From positions 83,022-147,021 of the forward strand of contig NZ_NFLE01000005.1 of NCBI RefSeq assembly GCF_002160755.1: a DNA stretch of 64,000 nucleotides, read 5' to 3'. The stretch is from Lachnoclostridium sp. An14 (GTDB taxonomy: Bacteria > Bacillota > Clostridia > Lachnospirales > Lachnospiraceae). The position numbers were made by a program, and so were the translations under genes. Below, one piece after another: positions 58,210 to 64,000 of this stretch. How positions within the stretch are numbered: the first letter of the stretch is position 1; each line of letters begins with the position of its first letter. The notes beneath the pieces are model-generated. The model was not told the origin of the DNA, did not search any database, and was given only the letters and a program-made list of their open reading frames with translations.

Positions 58210-58978
58210 GATCAGGGGGCTGTGTAAGTCCTACGAGGTGGAGGGGCGAAAGCTGCCGGTTCTCACCGGAATCGACCTGCGCATCCCGGAGAAACGGATC
58301 ACGGTGGTGCTGGGGCGGAGCGGCTGCGGGAAGACCACGCTGCTGCGCTTAACCGGCGGCCTGGAGCAGGCGGATGCCGGGGAAATCCGGTTTGCCGGTT
58401 CCCACCGGACGGCCTTCGTGTTTCAGGAGCCCAGGCTCATGCCCTGGCTGGACGTGAGGAAAAATATCCTGTTCGGCCTGCGGGGCAGAGAGCGGAGAGA
58501 GAGCGGGGAGCGGGTGGAGGAAATCCTCCGGGTAGTGGGCCTGGAGCGGTTTGAGAAGGCCTATCCCTCCCAGCTCTCCGGAGGAATGATGCAGCGGGTG
58601 GCCCTGGCCCGCGCCCTGGCTTACCGGCCGTCCTTTATTATGATGGACGAGCCCTTCGCGGCGCTGGATCATTTCACCAGAGAACAGATGCAGAAGGAGC
58701 TTCTGCGGGTGCAGCAGGCGGAGAACTGCAGCATTCTCTTTGTCACCCACAGCATCGACGAGGCCCTGCTTTTGGGGCACAAAATCGTGATCATCGAAAA
58801 GGGCCGGGTGAAAAAGGAGTACGGGATCGGAGAGGCGGGCGAGGAGAGAAACCTGCTGGAGGATCGTTTTATCGGGCTGAAACGGGACATCATCCGTCAT
58901 TTGGAGGAGGAAAGCGGCAGCGCCGTTTCCATAGATGAACAAGAAGGAACAAGAGACAGACTAGGAGGATTTTTATGA
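58190..58978 (+). CDS. ABC transporter ATPase, SsuB/TauB-like
   Basis: 262 residues: Walker A GRSGCGKTT, Q-loop FQEPRLMPW, signature LSGGMMQR, Walker B FIMMDEPFAALD and the H-loop His (VTHS). The start may be ATG 58190 or 58196; AAAGGAA fits the latter by spacing. Overlaps the permease 3' end by 20 bases and the binding protein start by four. Confidence 0.92.
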   Translation: MKMGGIEIRGLCKSYEVEGRKLPVLTGIDLRIPEKRITVVLGRSGCGKTTLLRLTGGLEQADAGEIRFAGSHRTAFVFQEPRLMPWLDVRKNILFGLRGRERRESGERVEEILRVVGLERFEKAYPSQLSGGMMQRVALARALAYRPSFIMMDEPFAALDHFTREQMQKELLRVQQAENCSILFVTHSIDEALLLGHKIVIIEKGRVKKEYGIGEAGEERNLLEDRFIGLKRDIIRHLEEESGSAVSIDEQEGTRDRLGGFL

Positions 58979-60003
58979 TGAAAAGACGTGTATTTGCATT
59001 GCTGACGGCTGTCAGCGTGGGAGCGGCGGCCCTGGCGGGCTGCGCGGGCCAGAAAGAGGAGACCACTACCGCGGCCGCGGAGAGCGCCCAGGAGACAACG
59101 GCGGGAGAGGCTGACGGGGCTGCGGAGAGCTCTGGCCTGGAGAAACTGGTAGTTACCTATGTGACCTCCCCCTTAAACGTGCCCAGCATCGTGGAAAAGA
59201 GCCAGGGCATTTTCGCGGACGCCTTCGCGGATCTGGGAATCCAGGTGGAGTACGCGGAGATCACCTCCGGGGCGGATCAGACCCAGGCCCTGGCCTCCGG
59301 GGATGTACAGGTGCTCTACGCTGTGGGCGCCAGCTCCGTGATTCTCTCCGCCGCCAACGGGGCGGACATCAAGGTCACCAATATGTACAGCCGTTCCCCC
59401 AAGGCGTTCTGCCTGTACACCAAGGACGACAGCCTGACCACGCCGGAGAGCCTGGCGGGAAAGACCATCGCAGGACCGGTGGGAACGAACCTGCACGAGC
59501 TGCTGGCGGCTTATCTGGCTACGGCGGATATGACCGTTGACGACGTAAATTATGTGAATATGTCCATTCCCGACGCCATGGCCGGACTGGAGGGTGGCAG
59601 CCTGGACGTGGCCATGCTGGCGGGAGCCACCGCTTACCAGGCGGAGCAGCTGGGCTATCATCTGGTGACTGACGGGGACGGCCTCATCGACGCCGGCATC
59701 GCCGTAGCGGTGACGGGAGCCTTCTACGAGAAACACCCGGAGATCATGGAGCGGCTGGAGGCGGCCCAGCAGGCCATCGCCGGTTTTATGGAGAACAACC
59801 ACGAGGAGACGGTGGAGCTGGTGGCAGCGGAGCTGGATCTGGACGGGGAGGCCGTGGAGAGTATGTACGGCGCCTATGATTTCAGCCTGGAAGTGACGGA
59901 CGCGGACCGGGCCGGTTTCCAGAAAACGGCGGATTTCATGCTGGAGGCCGGAATGATTGAAAACGAGCTGGATGTGAATTCCCTGTTTGTGAGCGCGGAA
60001 TAA
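58975..60003 (+). CDS. ABC transporter substrate-binding lipoprotein, NrtA/SsuA/ThiY type
   Basis: 342 residues: signal peptide ending in the lipobox ALAGC (Cys ~23), an acidic linker with TTAAA repeats, then a type II periplasmic-binding fold (VTYVTSPLNVPSIVEKSQG, GADQTQALASGDVQVLYAVG). Family members bind nitrate, sulfonates or pyrimidine precursors; the ligand here is unknown. The tight operon with an uncharacterised first gene suggests an unusual substrate. AGGAGG lies 6-9 bases before the ATGATG start. Confidence 0.9.
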   Translation: MMKRRVFALLTAVSVGAAALAGCAGQKEETTTAAAESAQETTAGEADGAAESSGLEKLVVTYVTSPLNVPSIVEKSQGIFADAFADLGIQVEYAEITSGADQTQALASGDVQVLYAVGASSVILSAANGADIKVTNMYSRSPKAFCLYTKDDSLTTPESLAGKTIAGPVGTNLHELLAAYLATADMTVDDVNYVNMSIPDAMAGLEGGSLDVAMLAGATAYQAEQLGYHLVTDGDGLIDAGIAVAVTGAFYEKHPEIMERLEAAQQAIAGFMENNHEETVELVAAELDLDGEAVESMYGAYDFSLEVTDADRAGFQKTADFMLEAGMIENELDVNSLFVSAE

Positions 60004-60020
60004 ATAAAAGAAGGGATATG

Positions 60021-60082
60021 GGGAGGGCCTGAGGCGGCCTGCCGGAGAAACGGCGGGCGGCGGGCCCTCTCTTTTCCTTTTA
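60021..60082 (+). terminator. Terminator of the ABC operon
   Basis: AGGGCC (60024) pairs with GGCCCT (60063-60068) around a GC-rich inner stem, followed by a CTTTTCCTTTTA tail. Confidence 0.75.
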
Positions 60083-60135
60083 TATGGAATGCTGCTTAAG
60101 GGGGAAAGCTGGCGCGGGCCGGTTTTTCCTATGCT

Positions 60136-60164
60136 TTTACATTTTCCGCCGTCTGTGCTATGAT
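60136..60164 (+). promoter_or_regulatory. Promoter of the amidohydrolase gene
   Basis: TTTACA (60136-60141) and TATGAT (60159-60164), 17-bp spacer, 28 bases before the start. Confidence 0.7.
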
Positions 60165-60191
60165 AGGGGGCAGGAAAGGGAGGAGACATCC

Positions 60192-61013
60192 ATGAAAATC
60201 ATCGACGCGCATCTGCATTTTTGCCCGGGAGAGCCGGGATATTTTGAGGAGATCGCCCTGGCGGCGGGCCATGAAAATACGGAAAGCCATCTGCGGAAGG
60301 AGTACGCCAGGCTGGGGATCGCCGGGGGCGTGGTGATGGGAAACGGCGTGCTTTCCCTGAAGGAGCACGAAAAGTACCCGGAATACCTGCGCTACTGCAT
60401 CGGCTTGGACAGCTTCTACCTCCAGGAGAGCGGCGGCCGGGTCACGGCTGAGGCCTGGGACCTGGTGGAGCGCCATTTGCAGCGGGAAACCTGCGCTGGC
60501 ATCAAGCTGTACCCCGGCTACAATCCCTACTATATTACAGATCCCATGTACGGGCCGTGTTACGAGCTGGCGGCGGCCTACGGGAAACCGGTGGCTGTCC
60601 ACATGGGAGAGACGGCCGGGACCGGGGCGGTGTTGAAGTACAGCCACCCCCTGACCATGGACGAGGCGGCAGCCGCCCATCCCAGGGTGCAGTTTGTGAT
60701 GTGCCATTTCGGGAATCCCTGGCTCCAGGATGCCGCCTGTGTGGTGCGGAAAAATGAGAACGTGCGCGCCGACCTCTCCGGCCTTCTGGAGGGACGGATC
60801 GTGATGGAGGATTTTTTCCGGGAGCAGGGCGGCTACATTTCCTATCTGGACACCTGGCTGCGGTATATGGGAGACTACGGAAAGCTGATGTTCGGTACGG
60901 ACTGGCCCCTGGCGAATCTGGAGGACTATATTGAATTTACAAAACGGATCATCCCGGAGCGCTGGTGGGAGGCGGTGTTTTCAGGAAACGCGGCGGAGGT
61001 GTACGGGTTTTAA
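60192..61013 (+). CDS. Amidohydrolase family protein (amidohydrolase-2)
   Basis: 273 residues from ATG 60192 (GGGAGGAG eight bases upstream). Metal ligands of the fold are visible: HLHF near residue 8, Lys in AGIKLYPGY, His in AVHMGE and MCHFGN, and Asp in FGTDWPLA. The family hydrolyses or decarboxylates small ring compounds; the substrate is unknown. It has its own promoter and terminator-free 3' end before the riboswitch region. Confidence 0.87.
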   Translation: MKIIDAHLHFCPGEPGYFEEIALAAGHENTESHLRKEYARLGIAGGVVMGNGVLSLKEHEKYPEYLRYCIGLDSFYLQESGGRVTAEAWDLVERHLQRETCAGIKLYPGYNPYYITDPMYGPCYELAAAYGKPVAVHMGETAGTGAVLKYSHPLTMDEAAAAHPRVQFVMCHFGNPWLQDAACVVRKNENVRADLSGLLEGRIVMEDFFREQGGYISYLDTWLRYMGDYGKLMFGTDWPLANLEDYIEFTKRIIPERWWEAVFSGNAAEVYGF

Positions 61014-61120
61014 CGCCGAAAAAGGGGCAGAAAACGGGAAAGCCCTGGAAATGGAATCGTCATTTCTCCGGGAAACCTGAAAAATCCCGGGAAATTCCTG
61101 AAAAATTTCCCAAAAAAGAC

Positions 61121-61149
61121 TTGCCAACGGGGGTTGCCTGTGCTATGGT
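61121..61149 (+). promoter_or_regulatory. Promoter of the glycine-riboswitch transcript
   Basis: TTGCCA (61121-61126) and TATGGT (61144-61149), 17-bp spacer. Confidence 0.65.
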
Positions 61150-61180
61150 ATATAGCAGTTGTTTTCCAAAAGGGAAGGCA

Positions 61181-61270
61181 ACCTCTCTGGAGAGTCTCCG
61201 TGTGAGCGCCGAAGGTGTAAGGCAGGAAGGAAAAAGAACCTGCTGTATCTCTCAGGCAAAAGGACAGGGC
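61181..61270 (+). ncRNA. Glycine riboswitch aptamer
   Basis: The conserved blocks are present in order: CTCTGGAGAG, GCGCCGAAGG, then AAAAAGAACC and CTCTCAGGCAAAAGGACAG. It is a single aptamer; no second full aptamer follows, though the region before it could hold a ghost helix. It precedes an intrinsic terminator and the AGCS symporter gene, so glycine probably switches transcription on. Confidence 0.92.
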
Positions 61271-61289
61271 AGTGTAAACTTTCTCAGAG

Positions 61290-61317
61290 AGCTGATATGT
61301 ACATATCAGCTTTTTTG
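61290..61317 (+). terminator. Expression-platform terminator of the glycine riboswitch
   Basis: AGCTGATATGT (61290-61300) pairs with ACATATCAGCT, followed by T6. Located 20 bases after the aptamer and about 150 before the gene. Confidence 0.85.
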
Positions 61318-61468
61318 TTTTACAGAAAACGTAATTTCTGATAAAACAGAGGTCTCTGGCGGTTATGTGCTCCGGTGCACATTTTTTTGTGCTCGGAATG
61401 TGCGCGCCGAGGAAACTGATGTGCACAATCGGCGGACAATCTATGTGAGATCAGGAGGAAGAACGAGT

Positions 61469-62827
61469 ATGGAAACTATCAGTCAAATTGTCAGTCAGGC
61501 CAGTGATGTGTTGTGGAATGTGATCCTCATTATCCTGCTGTGCGGGACGGGGATCTATTTCACCATCCGGCTCCGGTTTATCCAGGTGCGGAAGTTCGGG
61601 GAAGGCTGTAAGCTGGTCTTTGGACATATGCGTCTCAAGGGCGAAAAGGGAGAGGCAGGAGAGATGACCCCCTTCCAGTCTGTAGCCACGGCCATCGCGG
61701 CTCAGGTGGGTACGGGAAACTTAACCGGTGCGGCCACCGCTCTCATCAGCGGCGGTCCGGGAGCTATTTTCTGGATGTGGATGAGCGCGTTTTTTGGAAT
61801 GTCCACCATCTACGCCGAGGCCACTCTGGCTCAGGAGTATAAGACCGTGGAGCACGGAGAGGTGACCGGCGGACCGGTATACTACATCCGGGCGGCATTT
61901 ACAGGGAAATTCGGAAGATTCCTGGCGGGCTGTTTCGCGGTGTTCATCGTGCTGGCCCTGGGCTTTATGGGAAACATGGTGCAGTCCAACTCCATCGGGG
62001 CGGCATTCTCAGAGGTGTTTACTTCCAGAGGCGTTGAGGTGAAACCCATTTACATCGGCGTGATCCTGGCAGTGGTGTGTGCCTTCATTTTCCTGGGCGG
62101 CGTAAACCGTCTGGCGGCAGTGGTGGAAAAGATTGTGCCTTTTATGGCGGGTATCTATATTGTGGGCAGCCTGGCCCTGATTTTCTTACATATCACCCAG
62201 GTGCCGGCGGCCATCAAAATGATCGTGGTAGGGGCCTTTGATCCCCAGGCGTTAGGCGGGGCGGCCATCGGAATCACCGTGCGGGAGGCCATCCGGTTCG
62301 GCGTGGCCAGAGGCCTGTTTTCCAACGAGGCCGGCATGGGCTCCACCCCCCACGCCCACGCCAGAGCGAAGGCGAAGAACCCTCACGAGCAGGGTCTGGC
62401 GGCCATGGTCAGCGTGTTTGTGGATACCTTCATCATTTTGAATCTGACCGTATTTTCCATTTTGACCACGGGAGTCCTGGATTCCGGAAAAACGGGAACG
62501 GCCCTGACCCAGGCGGCCTTTGCCACCAGTTTCCCGGGATTCGGAGATGTGTTCGTGGCGGTCTGCCTGCTGTTTTTCGCCTTTTCCACCATTTTGGGCT
62601 GGCATTTCTTCGGCCTGGTGAATATGAAGTATCTGTTCGGGGAAAAGGCGGGAGTGGTGTACTCCCTGCTGGTGGTGGCCTTCGTGATGGTGGGCTCCAC
62701 CCTGAAGGTGGATCTGGTGTGGACCCTGTCCGATTTCTTTAACGGACTGATGGTCATCCCCAACGCCATCGCCCTCTGGGCATTGAGCGGCGTGGTGGTA
62801 AAAATCTGCAAAAAGTTCCAGAATTAA
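61469..62827 (+). CDS. Sodium:alanine/glycine symporter (AGCS family)
   Basis: 452 residues from ATG 61469 (AGGAGGAA nine bases upstream). About eleven membrane helices with AGCS hallmarks: QVGTGNLTGAATALISGGPG, GPVYYI, and the GLFSNEAGMGSTPHAHA motif. It imports alanine or glycine with sodium. Glycine is the likely substrate given the riboswitch upstream; under high glycine, import or export may be favoured to balance the pool. Confidence 0.94.
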   Translation: METISQIVSQASDVLWNVILIILLCGTGIYFTIRLRFIQVRKFGEGCKLVFGHMRLKGEKGEAGEMTPFQSVATAIAAQVGTGNLTGAATALISGGPGAIFWMWMSAFFGMSTIYAEATLAQEYKTVEHGEVTGGPVYYIRAAFTGKFGRFLAGCFAVFIVLALGFMGNMVQSNSIGAAFSEVFTSRGVEVKPIYIGVILAVVCAFIFLGGVNRLAAVVEKIVPFMAGIYIVGSLALIFLHITQVPAAIKMIVVGAFDPQALGGAAIGITVREAIRFGVARGLFSNEAGMGSTPHAHARAKAKNPHEQGLAAMVSVFVDTFIILNLTVFSILTTGVLDSGKTGTALTQAAFATSFPGFGDVFVAVCLLFFAFSTILGWHFFGLVNMKYLFGEKAGVVYSLLVVAFVMVGSTLKVDLVWTLSDFFNGLMVIPNAIALWALSGVVVKICKKFQN

Positions 62828-62965
62828 ATTGGAAATATATTCCATACCCTTTTTCAGACATTGACTCTATAATAAGGATACCAGGATAACATGGCAGGAG
62901 TCTTTTGCGGGCTTGCCCGCGGAAGGATGTCTGCCCCTGGTGCCCGCAAGGGGACAAAAGTTCTT

Positions 62966-62994
62966 TTGACCCCTTCGTCTAATAAGAGTAGAAT
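62966..62994 (+). promoter_or_regulatory. Promoter of the tyrosine recombinase gene
   Basis: TTGACC (62966-62971) and TAGAAT (62989-62994), 17-bp spacer. The leader then has a GCGGAC/GTCCGC hairpin (62996-63015). Upstream hairpins GCGGG-CTTG-CCCGC (about 62916) and CCCCT/AGGGG are also present. Confidence 0.65.
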
Positions 62995-63036
62995 GGCGGA
63001 CTGCCGCAGGTCCGCGACTGGGAAGGGGAATCATCA

Positions 63037-63921
63037 ATGAAAACTTACATTATTACAGACCAGCTTGTTGACGCTTACGTGCTTTGGATGAGGGAAAATG
63101 AGAAAAGCAGGAGTACCATACAGAAATACTGCCATTATGTGCGGCAGTTTCAGGAGTACGCAGGCGGGCGGGCCATCCACAAGGGGATGGTGATGGACTG
63201 GAAGGAGGAGCTGAAAACGGAGCTGGCGCCCATGACTGTAAACGGGGCGCTGGCGGCTCTCAACAGTTTTTTCCGCTTTGCAACATGGGATTCCTGCACA
63301 GTGAGATTGATCAGGATCAGCCGGTCGGTATTCTGTCCGGAGCAGAAGGAACTGTCAAAGGAGGAGTACCGCCGGCTGATTCGCGTTGCCGGGGAAAAGG
63401 GGGACGAGAGGATGTGCCTGCTTTTGCAGACCTTATGTTCCACCGGCATCCGGGTTTCCGAGCTTCCCTTTATCACGGTGGAGGCGGTGGAGCGGCAGTG
63501 CGCCGAGGTGGACTGTAAGGGAAAGGTGAGGCGGATCTTCATGACGGCCCAGCTCTGCCGGATGCTGCGGGACTACGCCGCCAGGCGGAATATCCTGCGG
63601 GGAATCATCTTTGTCACCAGAAACGGAAATCCCATGGACCGAAGCAATATCTGGAGGGAAATGAAAAAACTGGCAATGCTGGCCGGGGTGGAAAAGAAGA
63701 AGGTGTTCCCTCACAATCTGCGCCACCTGTTCGCCAGAATGTATTACAGTCAGGAAAAAGATCTGCTGCGCCTTTCTGAAGTGCTGGGCCACAGCAGCAT
63801 TGACACGACGAGGATTTATACGATGGAGAGCGGAAAAAGCCATCTCAGGCAGCTGGAACAGCTGGATTTGCTGGCGGAAGATACAACAGAATCGTTCTTC
63901 TGTTGTAAAACCCTTAACTGA
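63037..63921 (+). CDS. XerC/D-like tyrosine recombinase
   Basis: 294 residues: an N-terminal SAM-like core-binding domain (~5-90) and catalytic domain with Arg in GIRVSELPF, His/Arg in HNLRHLFAR, His in LGHSSI and Tyr in RIYTMES. Chromosomal XerC/D or a small integron/phase-variation recombinase are the options; Lachnospiraceae often have several of this size. No neighbouring invertible repeats were established, except a small inverted repeat at its own 3' end. AAGGGG precedes ATG 63037. Confidence 0.87.
   Translation: MKTYIITDQLVDAYVLWMRENEKSRSTIQKYCHYVRQFQEYAGGRAIHKGMVMDWKEELKTELAPMTVNGALAALNSFFRFATWDSCTVRLIRISRSVFCPEQKELSKEEYRRLIRVAGEKGDERMCLLLQTLCSTGIRVSELPFITVEAVERQCAEVDCKGKVRRIFMTAQLCRMLRDYAARRNILRGIIFVTRNGNPMDRSNIWREMKKLAMLAGVEKKKVFPHNLRHLFARMYYSQEKDLLRLSEVLGHSSIDTTRIYTMESGKSHLRQLEQLDLLAEDTTESFFCCKTLN
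63883..63906. other. Inverted repeat over the 3' end of the recombinase gene
   Basis: ACAACAGAA (63883-63891) and TTCTGTTGT (63898-63906) with a six-base centre, spanning the last codons. It could be a recombinase site or a weak terminator; the T-run is missing. Confidence 0.45.
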
Positions 63922-64000
63922 TTCTTCATCAGTGCCCCTATTATAGCACATTTTTTCCCGTATTCCTATATGTAATTTGCCGATAACCTGATTCTTTGCC

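Noticed and set aside
62880..63030. tRNA gene in the recombinase leader
   Set aside because: Hairpins present but no cloverleaf, T-loop or anticodon arm.

Overview
The window comes from a spore-forming, anaerobic Firmicute, most likely a Lachnospiraceae / Clostridium cluster XIVa gut bacterium. The evidence is gpr, spoIIP and a GerMN lipoprotein (sporulation), a six-gene Rnf complex, a glycine-riboswitch-controlled AGCS symporter, AGGAGG-type ribosome binding sites, and small-protein families typical of Lachnospiraceae mobile elements. No rRNA or tRNA gene and no CRISPR array was seen.

Positions 1 to about 22,300 are the integrase end of an integrative (probably conjugative) element, visibly more AT-rich than the chromosome that follows. 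It starts with a cut Rpn-like nuclease gene and its partial duplicate. Next comes a transport cargo (3.2-10.7 kb): an ECF transporter (S, T and fused A-A), an AraC-type regulator, and a heterodimeric ABC pair of the YbtP/YbtQ (siderophore) type. The regulator probably acts at the same direct-repeat operator in front of both transport operons. Then follow the accessory genes of the element (HTH, DUF5688, PAPS-reductase-like, PcfK/AcrIIA9-like, RadC/JAB, PcfJ, DUF6809, DUF4313) and the recombination module (excisionase, ribbon-helix-helix protein, Tn916-type integrase, arm-site-like repeats). The element ends inside metG: only the C-terminal tRNA-binding part of methionyl-tRNA synthetase lies beyond it. 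Conjugation genes and the other end are outside the window.

Positions 22.3-64 kb are GC-rich chromosome. In order: degV, an orphan histidine kinase, a GerMN lipoprotein, comEC, holA, dps, rpsT (minus), gpr, spoIIP, lepA and hemW. A minus-strand block follows: a MATE exporter, then nhaC-iadA-D-amino-acid aminotransferase, and two 3D-domain cell-wall proteins with WalR-type boxes. Then come an Lsa-type ABC-F gene with an attenuator-like leader, a peroxiredoxin (bcp), the rnfCDGEAB operon, a YARHG lipoprotein, a nitrate/sulfonate-type ABC operon whose first gene carries a 14-residue repeat array, an amidohydrolase, the glycine riboswitch with AGCS symporter, and a XerC-like tyrosine recombinase.

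The most unusual content is in the gaps between genes. (a) An array of 82-bp repeats stands in front of bcp; each unit can fold into two hairpins with CUUG and GNRA loops, and paired changes between units preserve the stems. (b) A ~125-bp multi-hairpin repeat occurs in at least seven full or partial copies. (c) A larger nested palindrome occurs in two copies with several compensatory changes. (d) A 16-bp minisatellite lies between dps and rpsT. Three proteins of the mobile element also carry a QL[S/C]LF peptide like the bacterial sliding-clamp binding motif.
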